From NCBI GenBank assembly GCA_002309305.1, contig DBWR01000021.1, forward strand, positions 22,418 through 86,417: a stretch of DNA of 64,000 bases, written 5' to 3'. The position numbers and the translations under genes were made by a program. The notes below the pieces were generated by a model that was given only the letters and a program-made list of their open reading frames with translations, was not told the DNA's origin and did no database searches. The DNA is from Treponema sp. UBA1233 (GTDB taxonomy: Bacteria > Spirochaetota > Spirochaetia > Treponematales > Treponemataceae). Shown here piece after piece: positions 27,871-36,140 of this stretch (its first letter is position 1; each line of letters starts with the position of its first letter).

Positions 27871-27936
27871 TATAGCAAAGTTTAAGCATGCCGGCTGCGG
27901 TATAGCCAGTTGATGTGTGAGTGCTCGCGGTGGGGC
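27871..27936 (+). repeat. attC-like repeat (copy B) after the SH3 gene
   Basis: ATAGCAAAGTTTAAGCATGCC is shared in part with copy C (ATAGCAAAGTTT and AAGCATGCC). The right end (27916-27936) matches copy A (26830-26850) as TGTGRRTGCYCGYGGTGGGG. Such conserved ends with variable centres suit recombination sites of gene cassettes. Confidence 0.45.
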
Positions 27937-27952
27937 AAAGAAGGAGAAAAAT

Positions 27953-28606
27953 ATGAAAAAAAGATGTTTAGAATTATTATTTTTTTTATTGATGGTTAGT
28001 CCTATTTTTGCAAAAAATTATACTAAAAAAACTGTTACTTACAGGCAGATAAATCGGGATGGGAATGTTTTTTATGAGACAGTAATCTTTATGGACAATA
28101 TTGCAATAGTCGATGCTTATAATGAAGATGATGTTTTCATTTTAACTAATAGAAATAACAATAAAAATTTGTATGAAAGATTCGGTCGTTGGTTCCCTCC
28201 TTTTTATGCTGATGAAGGATTGTTTTCTGGTAGTGCATATGGTGTTGAAGGTGGTCCGGAATCTGAAATATATGATGTAAGAACAGAAACAATCAATGAT
28301 ACCGAAGCAAATAGAATTTATTTAAAACTTGTAGATGTATTTCGAAACGAGTTTATTCTAGATGAGAACCGTGATTCATTAAAACTTGATTTATTCTGTG
28401 ATATTGTAGATTACTTAAATGATGCAGAATTAAGATTGTTGCGTAATACATTATATGCAATCCATCATTATGAATTCAAATCTAATGATTTAAAAACTAT
28501 TTTTGAAAACTGTTCCTGGTATACCAAATCATCTTATCAAGAAGATTTAACTGAACTGGAAAAGGTTTTTCTAAAAATAATCCAACTTGCTGAACAAAAA
28601 AAATAA
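27953..28606 (+). CDS. Secreted protein with a YARHG-like C-terminal domain
   Basis: 217 aa. ATG at 27953 follows AAGGAG; the upstream alternative start at 27917 lies inside a repeat. A signal peptide (CLELLFFLLMVSPIFA) is present. The C-terminal ~70 residues carry the YARHG pattern: LRLLRNTLYAIHHYEFKSND, then LKTIFENCSWYTKSS. The family's central Y-A-R-H-G is degenerate here (YAIHH). YARHG modules are extracellular and often accompany peptidases or wall-binding domains; their function is not known. The gene is AT-rich, single and flanked by repeats, so it looks like another cassette. Confidence 0.7.
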   Translation: MKKRCLELLFFLLMVSPIFAKNYTKKTVTYRQINRDGNVFYETVIFMDNIAIVDAYNEDDVFILTNRNNNKNLYERFGRWFPPFYADEGLFSGSAYGVEGGPESEIYDVRTETINDTEANRIYLKLVDVFRNEFILDENRDSLKLDLFCDIVDYLNDAELRLLRNTLYAIHHYEFKSNDLKTIFENCSWYTKSSYQEDLTELEKVFLKIIQLAEQKK

Positions 28607-28628
28607 GGGAAACATTGCAAAATAATCA

Positions 28629-28740
28629 CATAGCAAAGTTTCAAAGCCGATAGCAGGACTATGTGCAACGAAGTTTCAAGCATGCCCTCTGTGGTTCAAT
28701 CGGTTGTGCTATGGACATCCCACTGCAGGCTGTCTGATTA
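28629..28740 (+). repeat. attC-like repeat (copy C)
   Basis: Contains ATAGCAAAGTTTCAAAGCC, then GTGCAAC (28663-28669), TTCAAGCATGCCCT (28675-28688, identical to copy E) and TTCAATCGGTTGTGC ending at 28708. GTGCAAC and GTTGTGC resemble the R'' and R' boxes of attC sites, and TTCAAGC resembles an L box. Divergence from the RYYYAAC/GTTRRRY consensus is real, so the call is tentative. Confidence 0.45.
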
Positions 28741-28761
28741 TAAAACAAGTGGTAAAGTTAC

Positions 28762-28797
28762 TTGTTTTTTTAATAATGTACGTTATAATGTACATAA
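28762..28797 (+). promoter_or_regulatory. Promoter and TGTAC operator of the Phd/YefM-type antitoxin
   Basis: TTGTTT (28762-28767), 16 nt, TATAAT (28784-28789). AATGTACG and ATGTACAT flank and overlap the -10. YefM antitoxins are known to autoregulate by binding TGTACA-centred palindromes, so this is a likely operator. Confidence 0.6.
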
Positions 28798-28810
28798 AAA
28801 GGAGGCTCGT

Positions 28811-29071
28811 ATGAATGCAATGACAGCGACAAAAGCAAGGGCAAATCTCTTTAAACTTATGGCATTTGTTAATGACAATTCTCAGCCTTTAACACTTACA
28901 AATTCAAAAGGAAAAAATGCAGTTCTTATTGGCGAGGATGACTGGAACGCCATTCAAGAAACAATGTATTTGAATTCTGTTCCTGGAATGGCGGAATCTT
29001 TGGAAAAAGGAAAGAAAACTCCTTTAGAAGATTGTCTTTCCGAAGATGAATTAATATTCAGCATAGATTAG
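28811..29071 (+). CDS. Phd/YefM-family antitoxin
   Basis: 86 aa from the ATG at 28811, preceded by GGAGG at 5 nt; the longer frame from 28661 runs through a repeat. The N-terminal DNA-binding part has MTATKARANLFKLMAFVND, then PLTLTNSKGKNAVLIGEDDW, the hallmark of Phd/YefM antitoxins. The C-terminal ~30 residues bind the toxin in intact systems. The toxin is reduced to a fragment that starts inside the last antitoxin codons. The promoter carries a TGTAC-type operator, so self-repression is probably retained. Confidence 0.88.
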   Translation: MNAMTATKARANLFKLMAFVNDNSQPLTLTNSKGKNAVLIGEDDWNAIQETMYLNSVPGMAESLEKGKKTPLEDCLSEDELIFSID

Positions 29072-29172
29072 TGTATGAAATCTTTAATGAAGAAGTTACC
29101 ATTGGTGATGTAAAGTACGAAGGAACGGTAAAAATAATCCGTATGTGGACACATTATTCAAAGGTTAAATAA
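29062..29172 (+). pseudogene. C-terminal remnant of a RelE/YoeB/Txe-type toxin
   Basis: In the frame overlapping the antitoxin stop, the sequence reads HRLVYEIFNEEVTIGDVKYE and then IIRMWTHY before a stop. HRLVYE and R-x-W-x-HY are the conserved final strands of RelE-fold mRNA interferases paired with YefM/Axe antitoxins. About 50 N-terminal residues, with part of the active site, are missing. No start codon or ribosome-binding site serves this piece. Confidence 0.7.
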
Positions 29173-29182
29173 GCCCGCCGTT

Positions 29183-29220
29183 GTACAACCTGTTATTATG
29201 GCGACAGATCACTGGCCTGC
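29183..29220 (+). repeat. attC-like repeat (copy D)
   Basis: GTACAACCTGTTATTATGGCGA (29183-29204) aligns with GTACAACCTATTTTTAGGCGA in copy E (29610-29630), and CACTGGCCTGC follows. It separates two toxin remnants. Confidence 0.45.
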
Positions 29221-29305
29221 ATTTAAATCTGAAATAGAAATTTGTGAGGCAAGAATGAAAGACTTTTTGAAAAGGAGTAAAGAAAATGGTAAAAAAAACA
29301 TTTGA
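29198..29305 (+). pseudogene. C-terminal remnant of a HigB/Gp49-type toxin
   Basis: A 35-codon frame (MATDHWPAFKSEIEICEARM, then [13 protein letters not shown]) ends at a stop inside the next antitoxin gene. The helix SEIEICEARMKDFL resembles the last helix of Gp49/HigB-family toxins, which lie just upstream of an XRE antitoxin as here. The upstream part has been replaced by repeat copy D. The family assignment rests on this short segment and gene order. Confidence 0.45.
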
Positions 29306-29573
29306 TTTGGATGATTATATTTCTCAACGTAAAGAAAATGATTCTGAGTTTGCAAAAGATTTTGATACAGGCTATGAAGAATTTAAAATCGGTATGATGA
29401 TAAAAGAAATGCGACTTGAAAGTGGAATGACTCAGGAACAGTTGGCAGAAAAACTTGAGACAAAGAAAAGCGTTATTTCAAGAATGGAAAATCATTCCGA
29501 AGACATCCGATTGTCTACCCTTCAAAAGGTGGCATCTGTATTTGGTAAACAACTTAAAGTTGCAATGTTGTAA
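29286..29573 (+). CDS. XRE-family antitoxin (HigA-like)
   Basis: 95 aa. ATG follows AAGGAG at 8 nt. The helix-turn-helix is clear: [46 protein letters not shown] (about 38-90). An N-terminal extension ([16 protein letters not shown]) is typical of HigA antitoxins that contact a RelE/Gp49 toxin. The gene overlaps the toxin remnant by 20 nt, so the original pair was toxin-first. It now appears to be a solitary regulator. Confidence 0.85.
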   Translation: MVKKTFDLDDYISQRKENDSEFAKDFDTGYEEFKIGMMIKEMRLESGMTQEQLAEKLETKKSVISRMENHSEDIRLSTLQKVASVFGKQLKVAML

Positions 29574-29590
29574 TTATGCCAAAATAAATT

Positions 29591-29650
29591 TTCAAGCATG
29601 CCCTTTGCAGTACAACCTATTTTTAGGCGAACACCTGCACTGGTCTGTCT
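29591..29650 (+). repeat. attC-like repeat (copy E)
   Basis: TTCAAGCATGCCCT (29591-29604) is identical to copy C, followed by GTACAACCTATTTTTAGGCG, the latter similar to copy D. TTTAGGC resembles an R' core with one change. The lipoprotein Shine-Dalgarno follows directly. Confidence 0.45.
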
Positions 29651-29663
29651 TTTAGGAGGAAAA

Positions 29664-30398
29664 ATGCGAAAAAATAAACTGACAGTCGCTTTTATCATTT
29701 TTATTATTGTCCTTTTCTCTTCTTGTGGCAGTCAATCAGTTGCGATGCTTTTTTCTTGGGTTAAAACAATTGATCACAATGCTGAGTATTTTAAAGTTGA
29801 CAAATATGGAAATACTGCAGAAAAAAAGTTTGATGAAAATGAGATAGATTTTGAAAATGATTTATATTCTATTTCTTCATCGATATTTTGTATTGGAGAA
29901 AAGTTTAAATATGAATTTCCTAATAAAATGCATGAAATAAAAGGCGATCCATATGGAGTTTCATTATCTATTGGTAATAAATCTTCTGATATTGATTACA
30001 TTATTTTACAAAATGTTTCTCTGTTTTTTAATGATAAAAAGATAGATTTGCTGGATAATATGGTTTATTCAGATAATCATGAAAAAATAAATTACGATAT
30101 TTCTATTTACAAAGAATTTAATGAAATGAGTAGTGAATTTAGTTCTATTAAAAGAAGTCAACTCAAAGAATTTTTAGATACAAAAAAGTTTTCTTTTACA
30201 CAAAAGCAGGGTGATAGTCTACAAAAAGATTATGTTATTAAGGAATTAGCTATTTCACTTCCTCAAGTAAATTTTAATAAAGTGAAAAATGTAAAATTAT
30301 ATTATGAAATTGAAATTTGCACGAAAGATGGAACAGTCTGGCTTAATACACAAGAAGTAAATTATGTCTTGAAGGAAGAAACTGTAAAATTAAAATGA
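29664..30398 (+). CDS. Lipoprotein of unknown function
   Basis: 244 aa from the ATG at 29664 (AGGAGG at 29654-29659). The frame that opens at 29598 lies in a repeat. The N terminus KLTVAFIIFIIVLFSSCGSQ has a lipobox with Cys about residue 21. The body is Lys/Asp/Asn-rich and AT-rich in codon use, with beta-strand-like segments (YGVSLSIGNKSSDIDYIILQ, VKLYYEIEICTKDGTVWLNT). I recognise no family. It occupies one unit of the accessory island between repeat copy E and the promoter-like direct repeat. Confidence 0.65.
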   Translation: MRKNKLTVAFIIFIIVLFSSCGSQSVAMLFSWVKTIDHNAEYFKVDKYGNTAEKKFDENEIDFENDLYSISSSIFCIGEKFKYEFPNKMHEIKGDPYGVSLSIGNKSSDIDYIILQNVSLFFNDKKIDLLDNMVYSDNHEKINYDISIYKEFNEMSSEFSSIKRSQLKEFLDTKKFSFTQKQGDSLQKDYVIKELAISLPQVNFNKVKNVKLYYEIEICTKDGTVWLNTQEVNYVLKEETVKLK

Positions 30399-30426
30399 AT
30401 TTTTATGCTAAAACAAGGAAATCATG

Positions 30427-30537
30427 TAGTGATTTCAAATCCGCGTGATTGAATCTCTTAGATTTTAATCTTTCCCAATACCTTATTGATTATGATGTTT
30501 TATTAAAGTATAATTAAACCGATGAGAGAACAGGTCG
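30427..30537 (+). repeat. Direct repeat, copy 1: duplicated efflux promoter and start codon
   Basis: 111 nt matching 31880-31990 at a constant offset of 1453 nt with about 10 mismatches by eye. It includes TTGATT-N17-TATAAT and ATGAGAGAACA at 30522, the start of the adaptor gene. Here the frame ends after 18 codons. The 272 nt before the next gene also hold a 27-codon frame (30578-30661) of unknown origin and an attC-like stretch (GGTGCGGTACAAT). Confidence 0.8.
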
Positions 30538-30670
30538 TTCAGGCAAGGCCGGTGCGGTACAATCATTCCATATCCTGATGTCTACAGTGTGGACCTATGG
30601 AGGAGAAACATTCTACTTTTATGATGTTAAAGCCATCTTGCAGAAAATGTCTGCCATTTAGGAGGAAAAT

Positions 30671-31867
30671 ATGAAGAAAAAGGTTTTGATTTTTTTATTT
30701 AGTTTTATATTCTGCGTTGCTGCTTTGAATGCAAAGGAAAATCAGAATATTACCGATAAAATTAATTCGTTACTCCAAAATAATGTAATCGAACTGGATA
30801 ATAAGGAGTTAAAATCTTTTACTAGCAAAAATTTTGAAAAAAAGATTATCTCAAAATTAAAGAAAGTAAGTTTCACAAAAGATGGTGCTGATGCCGTTTC
30901 TGATTATATTGAAGTTGGAAATTATGAATTATTAAATGCCATCAAATTGAAAAATGATTGTATTTTCTTAAATTATTTAATCAGGAGTGACGACAGCATT
31001 CATCCAAAGAAAGAGTCGTCAGAAAAGGCTTTTGGTCACTCAAAGATCAAACATCATGTGATTTTATTATATAACAGTAAGAAAAAACAAATCACAGAAA
31101 TCAATTATATAGCTACCCAATATACTCCAATATTATTTCATAAATATGAGTATGAGGATGAGAGCATTCTTTATGGAATAGGAAATAATTCTTCTTCCGG
31201 CACAGCTACTACTGATATATATCTTCTGGCTCTTTCTACAGAAAATCTTGAACTGCTTTTTTCAGAATGTATAATGTTTTCCCAGAATTTTTATTCCAGT
31301 GAAATTCAAGATATAAAATTTGAAAAGGATTTTATTTTTTATGATGATAAAATAGTAATAACGGGAAATGATTTTGACTTTAAGAAATATGAATATTTTA
31401 AATATGATAAAATCTATTCTCTTGAAAAAGATCCGTTAGGTTTCGATGGAATACCATTCGGTTATACAAGAAATGAAGTTAAAACGATTATGGAAGAAAA
31501 AGGATGGAAGATTGAGAAAGAAGAACTAAGCGGAGCCGAAAAATTGGGTCGCATATGGTTTAAAAAAGAAAATGCAGACTTTTGTGGAATAAAAGTTGAT
31601 TATGTGGTGTTCTATTTCGAAAAACTTAATATTTTTTATGATGCGGAGATTCATTTTACAGATAATGCAGATGAAAGCTCATTAGCTCAGATTTCAGATT
31701 TTTATTTCAAAAGATATGGATTTAAGGAAATAGAGGAAAGCTCTAAGTATCCTAAATACTTTTATGATTCTAATAAAAATTTCCTTTGGATTACAAATAC
31801 AGAAGTAGCACTTATCAGTGAAGAATTACAATGGATAATAATAAAATTAAAATTAGGTTTAGATTAG
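30671..31867 (+). CDS. Secreted protein of unknown function
   Basis: 398 aa. Start follows AGGAGG. The signal peptide is VLIFLFSFIFCVAALNA. The rest is Lys/Glu/Asn-rich with AT-rich codons. A C-terminal half beginning DPLGFDGIPFGYTRNEVKTI resembles proteins with a small repeated alpha/beta unit (GIPFG-x-T-x-x-EV), and VDYVVFYFEK is a strand pattern like that seen after such units. No enzyme motif is visible. It sits exactly between two copies of the 111-nt direct repeat, so the gene and its leader appear to have been inserted upstream of the efflux operon. Confidence 0.65.
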   Translation: MKKKVLIFLFSFIFCVAALNAKENQNITDKINSLLQNNVIELDNKELKSFTSKNFEKKIISKLKKVSFTKDGADAVSDYIEVGNYELLNAIKLKNDCIFLNYLIRSDDSIHPKKESSEKAFGHSKIKHHVILLYNSKKKQITEINYIATQYTPILFHKYEYEDESILYGIGNNSSSGTATTDIYLLALSTENLELLFSECIMFSQNFYSSEIQDIKFEKDFIFYDDKIVITGNDFDFKKYEYFKYDKIYSLEKDPLGFDGIPFGYTRNEVKTIMEEKGWKIEKEELSGAEKLGRIWFKKENADFCGIKVDYVVFYFEKLNIFYDAEIHFTDNADESSLAQISDFYFKRYGFKEIEESSKYPKYFYDSNKNFLWITNTEVALISEELQWIIIKLKLGLD

Positions 31868-31879
31868 AAGGGAATTCCA

Positions 31880-31990
31880 TAGTGATTTCGAATCCGTGTG
31901 TTTAAATCTGTTGGATTTTAATCTTTCTCAATACCTTATTGATTATGATGTTCCATTAAAGTATAATTAAACCGATGAGAGAACATGTCG
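31880..31990 (+). repeat. Direct repeat, copy 2: functional promoter and start of the RND operon
   Basis: TTGATT (31939-31944), 17 nt, TATAAT (31962-31967). The ATG at 31975 is 8 nt after the -10, so transcription would start at or next to it; no Shine-Dalgarno is present. It is paired with copy 1 at 30427-30537. Confidence 0.8.
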
Positions 31991-33033
31991 GAAAAAAGAG
32001 GGTTTTAAAGTTTGTATTGCTTTTTGCTGCTGCAAGCATAATCATTTTGTTCGTGCTTTTTTTAAACGGACGTAAAGGCAGGGAAAGCTCTCAGGCTCTT
32101 GATCCTCTGGTAAAAATAGAAAAACCTCAGTTGATGGACATAAGCAGGACTCTTGTTTTGCCGGCTTATGTAGAGGCAAAGGAGATGATACCCGTAATTC
32201 CCCTTGTAAGCGGTACAATACTTGAATACAGGGTTGAAGTTGGGCAGCAGGTCGCTCAGGATGATGTGATTGCAAGGATAGACAGCGAACCTTTTGACCA
32301 GCAGGTACTCCAGGCAAAGGCGGGGTATCTTGCCTATGAGAATTCATTTGGACGAATAGCAAATCTTTATCGTACGGGAAATGCCACGGCACAGAATTAT
32401 GATCAGGCAAAGGCCGCAAGAGATTCTGCAAAGGCACAGTATGATCTTGCGCTCATGCAGCAGGGATATGCGACGGTTCGAGCAAAGGCTGGAGGAACTG
32501 TCATTACGGTCATGTCGGCACAGGGAAGTACGGCCGCACAGGGGCAACCCATAGCGGTAATAGCAGACTTGAATTCCCTTGTTGTGAACCTCAAGGTGTC
32601 TGAAAAATATTATCCCCTCATCGAACAAAATAAGAATACTCTATCACTAACTGTTGTCCAGCCCGAAAGCGGATTAAGCTACAGTGCAAGTCTTGGACCA
32701 ATTGACCCTTATGTAAATCCGGAAACCAAGACGTTCAACATTGAATGCAGGCTTGCTTCTGACGGTTCTGTTTTGTTCAGGCCGGGCATGTTCGTTAAAG
32801 TAACTGTCGTTTATGATGAACACAAGGATGTTTATGTAATGCCCCAGAACATACGAAAGACAGACGGTTCGGTATATCTTTATCAGGATGGAAAGGCGGT
32901 GTTTTGGGATGTAAAGCCGGAACTTGAAAATGATGACTACTTTATGGTTGACGAAGCCCACTCCAAAACTGATTTTATTGTCGAAGGCCAGAATACCGTG
33001 TTTGACGGACAGACGGTGAGGTTGCTCCCTTGA
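31975..33033 (+). CDS. RND efflux periplasmic adaptor (membrane fusion protein)
   Basis: 352 aa. A single N-terminal anchor (FVLLFAAASIIILFVLFL) is followed by the beta-barrel/lipoyl/hairpin order of HlyD/AcrA proteins: SGTILEYRVEVGQQVAQDDV (lipoyl half), a short alpha-hairpin (about 100-150, ATAQNYDQAKAARDSAKAQY), the second lipoyl half TVRAKAGGTVITV and a barrel with FRPGMFVKVTV. It links the inner-membrane pump to the outer-membrane channel. It is first of three overlapping genes. Its promoter sits in direct repeat copy 2, and the mRNA is probably leaderless. Confidence 0.93.
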   Translation: MREHVGKKRVLKFVLLFAAASIIILFVLFLNGRKGRESSQALDPLVKIEKPQLMDISRTLVLPAYVEAKEMIPVIPLVSGTILEYRVEVGQQVAQDDVIARIDSEPFDQQVLQAKAGYLAYENSFGRIANLYRTGNATAQNYDQAKAARDSAKAQYDLALMQQGYATVRAKAGGTVITVMSAQGSTAAQGQPIAVIADLNSLVVNLKVSEKYYPLIEQNKNTLSLTVVQPESGLSYSASLGPIDPYVNPETKTFNIECRLASDGSVLFRPGMFVKVTVVYDEHKDVYVMPQNIRKTDGSVYLYQDGKAVFWDVKPELENDDYFMVDEAHSKTDFIVEGQNTVFDGQTVRLLP

Positions 33034-36000
33034 AGACACCAGCAGAATTTGTAATCAAACATCCGGTCATCATTTCCATGTTCCTGATTGTGCTTTTTTT
33101 CTTTGGTGCATTCAGCCTGCAGAACCAGAACATAGAATTCATGGCGCCAATAAATCTGCCTAGCGTAATAGTCTATACCGTTTATCCGGGTGCAAATGCA
33201 AGTGATGTTGAGCAGGATGTTACAAGAATTCTTGAAAACGATTTTGTAACTCTCCCCAACTACAAGTCAATGAGCTCTCAGTCCACCGACAGCCTTTCTT
33301 GGATTACAGTGACATATCATGATGGTTGTGATCCATATGACCAGCTGGAGGAAATCAGATACAGGATATCAACACTGCTGGATGAGCTTCCGTCTGGAAT
33401 AAGCGGACAACCACAGGCCATTGTCGGCGGTGCAAGCATGATTCCATCAATCACTTTTTCCGTAGATGCCGGTTCTGATATTGCACGTACTACTGATTAC
33501 ATAGAGAACACGCTCAGACCCAAAATAAACCAGGTTCCATCTGTTGCGGAAGTAAAGGTTTCTGGCGGAAAAAATCTTCAGGTGAACATAAAGGTCAGGT
33601 CTGATGATTTACAGGCAAAGGGCATACCGATTCTGCAGGTCTATCAGCTGCTCCAAACGTCCAATTCCAGTTTGCCTTTGGGCAGTGGAGTTTATCACGG
33701 AAACAACATCAGCATGCGCTACGAAGGAACCCTTTCTTCCATCGAAGATTTGCGGAACATGACTGTCGGTGCGGATGACAAGGGAAACATCATCAGGCTG
33801 GAAGACATTGCTGACGTAAACTTGGGATATCCCAAACAGGAGATGATTGAAGAGTCGGATATGCGTCCGTTGCTTTTGGTTTCAGTCACCAATCGTTCTG
33901 ACGGTAACATAGTAAAGATAAATTCGGCAATCAAAAAAATCCTGGACGAAGAAACAAGGGCTTCAAATGGTGCGGTAAAATTCAACATGATTCTAGACTA
34001 CAGCCGCACAACCATGGCTTCGTTAAAGACCGTTGTTCAAAGCGGAATAATGGGCGTCATAATGGCTATGATCATCATCTTCCTTTTCCTGATGGATGCA
34101 AGGGCAACAATCATAATAGGCATTTCGATCCCACTGTCGCTGCTCTTTACCTTTTTGGGAATGCAGATTTCTGGAATATCGTTCAACCTGATGAGTTTGA
34201 GCGGACTGGTCGCTGCCTTGGGAATGATAGTGGATTCGTCCATCGTTATGATAGAGGAAGTTTACCGTTATTATCTTTCAGGGAAAATTGGGGTGGAACA
34301 AAGCATTGTACGTGGAAGCAAGGAAGTCACAATGTCAATCATCGCTTCGGCTTTGACTACAATCGTCGTTTTCTTCCCCATTGCGTTCTTGACTGGACTT
34401 GTCGGAATGATTTTAAAACCGATTGCAATAACACTGATTTATGCCTTGTCTGCATCTCTTGTAGTCGCAATCATTTTCGTTCCGTATTTCATGAAGCTTT
34501 TTATGACGGGGAAAATTCCTCAGAAAAAGGAAAATCCGGTTCAGAGAACAATCTCGTGGATAGAAAAAAAATATTCTGTCATGTTGAACTGGTGCATGGG
34601 CAACAAGGGTTTTATAATACTCTTTTCCATACTGCTTCTTGTAGTGACCATGGTCGTATCCCTTTCTCTTGGAATTGCATTTTTACCGTCCACCGACAAC
34701 AATGATTTTTACATGACTATAGAATTCCCCAAGGGTTACACTCTGGAAAGGACTGCTGAAAAAACTCGGCTTGCAGAAGCCATAATGCGTAGGGAAGTTC
34801 CTGAAATTGAAAATCTGGTTTCATCGATTGGAAGCAGCGGAGAGTATAGCTTTGGCAGTTACACTTCAAATTATTCATACTTTCACACTGTACTCGTGCC
34901 TGTGTCAAAAAGAAAAAGGTCAGTGCAGCAGATTATTCCTCTTGTTCAGGCTGCAGTTCAGAAAGAGATACCGGACATCAACATTACGATGGAAAACGGA
35001 GGGTTCGACAAACTCCTGGGCTATGCATCTGGAGGTGGAGGCTACGGTTTGACCTTGGTGTGCGAGGACATGGACAAGCTTCTGTCTGATGCGGCTAGGA
35101 TAAAAAATCAACTGGAAACTCATCCTGATGTACTTTCAGCTCATGTCGATACTTCATTTGATTCGGACAATCTGACCATACGTGTGGTACAGGATTACAT
35201 GGCAAGTCTGGGAATATCAAGTTCGGAAGCCGGATATACGACATTCCTCCTCTTCAACGGAACTGACTGTGGAAAGATGACTGTAGGGGACGAACGCTAT
35301 ACAATTCATCTGGAAAGCGACCTTGCGGACAAACCACTTCATTCAGATGTTTTAAACGGCATTCAGGTAAAATCGCTTGCAGGAACAATGGTTGACTTTT
35401 CGAACATCAGCAATTTTCAGCTTGAACGCACATTGAGCGCAATAAACCACAGCGACCGTGCAAAGACTGTGACAATTACGGCGAGGTTAAGCGGAGAAGA
35501 TTCTACTTCGGTTACAAGATACATCAACACATACCTGACTGAACATCCACTGACCGATGGAGTTGCAAGCAAGACTGCCGGTATTGGTGAGCTCATAGGG
35601 GATACTTTGCCGTCGATGATTCGTGCCTTGCTGATTGCATTCTTCCTGGTCTATACTGTTATGGTCCTTCAGTTTGAACGCTTCAGGCAGCCAATCATCA
35701 TCATAGCATGCATTCCGTTCTGCTTTATCGGTGTAACACTTGGGCTTTTGGTTTTCGGCTCAACTTTGAGTTTGGTCTCTCTTTTGGGAATCATATCGCT
35801 GGGAGGAATCGTCGTAAACAACGGTATCATTCTGGTTGACTACATAAACCAGGTGAGAAAAAACATGGGGCAGGATGATACTGTCGAAAACCTCAGGGAC
35901 ACAATAACCAAAGCTAGCTCGACAAGGGTCCGACCAATATTCATGACGACATTGACCACAATGCTGGGGGTAATTCCCATGGCAATTGCACGGGGTGAAG

Positions 36001-36140
36001 GTGCGGAACTTTATGCTCCGTTGGGACAGGCCATTGCCGGTGGACTTTTAACTTCAACTTTGATAACATTGTTTTTAATACCGACGCTTTATTACATGAG
36101 CGAGAAAAAACGGATGGAAAAGAAAAATGAAAAAGATTAA
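33030..36140 (+). CDS. RND-family efflux pump, inner-membrane transporter (HAE1/AcrB type)
   Basis: 1036 aa, standard length. It starts at a TTG that overlaps the adaptor stop (TTGA). It begins with the TM1 sequence KHPVIISMFLIVLFFFGAFS, and has two large periplasmic loops (about 35-335 and 560-870) and two bundles of transmembrane helices. LSGLVAALGMIVDSSIVMIEEVYR carries the TM4 region where AcrB has two Asp residues; here one Asp (VDSS) is clear. The second repeat has ISLGGIVVNNGIILVDYIN, and RVRPIFMTTLTTMLGVIPMA follows. It exports drugs, bile acids or lipids using the proton (or sodium) gradient. The substrate cannot be inferred. Confidence 0.95.
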   Translation: MKTPAEFVIKHPVIISMFLIVLFFFGAFSLQNQNIEFMAPINLPSVIVYTVYPGANASDVEQDVTRILENDFVTLPNYKSMSSQSTDSLSWITVTYHDGCDPYDQLEEIRYRISTLLDELPSGISGQPQAIVGGASMIPSITFSVDAGSDIARTTDYIENTLRPKINQVPSVAEVKVSGGKNLQVNIKVRSDDLQAKGIPILQVYQLLQTSNSSLPLGSGVYHGNNISMRYEGTLSSIEDLRNMTVGADDKGNIIRLEDIADVNLGYPKQEMIEESDMRPLLLVSVTNRSDGNIVKINSAIKKILDEETRASNGAVKFNMILDYSRTTMASLKTVVQSGIMGVIMAMIIIFLFLMDARATIIIGISIPLSLLFTFLGMQISGISFNLMSLSGLVAALGMIVDSSIVMIEEVYRYYLSGKIGVEQSIVRGSKEVTMSIIASALTTIVVFFPIAFLTGLVGMILKPIAITLIYALSASLVVAIIFVPYFMKLFMTGKIPQKKENPVQRTISWIEKKYSVMLNWCMGNKGFIILFSILLLVVTMVVSLSLGIAFLPSTDNNDFYMTIEFPKGYTLERTAEKTRLAEAIMRREVPEIENLVSSIGSSGEYSFGSYTSNYSYFHTVLVPVSKRKRSVQQIIPLVQAAVQKEIPDINITMENGGFDKLLGYASGGGGYGLTLVCEDMDKLLSDAARIKNQLETHPDVLSAHVDTSFDSDNLTIRVVQDYMASLGISSSEAGYTTFLLFNGTDCGKMTVGDERYTIHLESDLADKPLHSDVLNGIQVKSLAGTMVDFSNISNFQLERTLSAINHSDRAKTVTITARLSGEDSTSVTRYINTYLTEHPLTDGVASKTAGIGELIGDTLPSMIRALLIAFFLVYTVMVLQFERFRQPIIIIACIPFCFIGVTLGLLVFGSTLSLVSLLGIISLGGIVVNNGIILVDYINQVRKNMGQDDTVENLRDTITKASSTRVRPIFMTTLTTMLGVIPMAIARGEGAELYAPLGQAIAGGLLTSTLITLFLIPTLYYMSEKKRMEKKNEKD

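Noticed and set aside
31880..31910. tRNA-like TTTCGAATCC in the direct repeat
   Set aside because: No acceptor or anticodon stem can be drawn around it.
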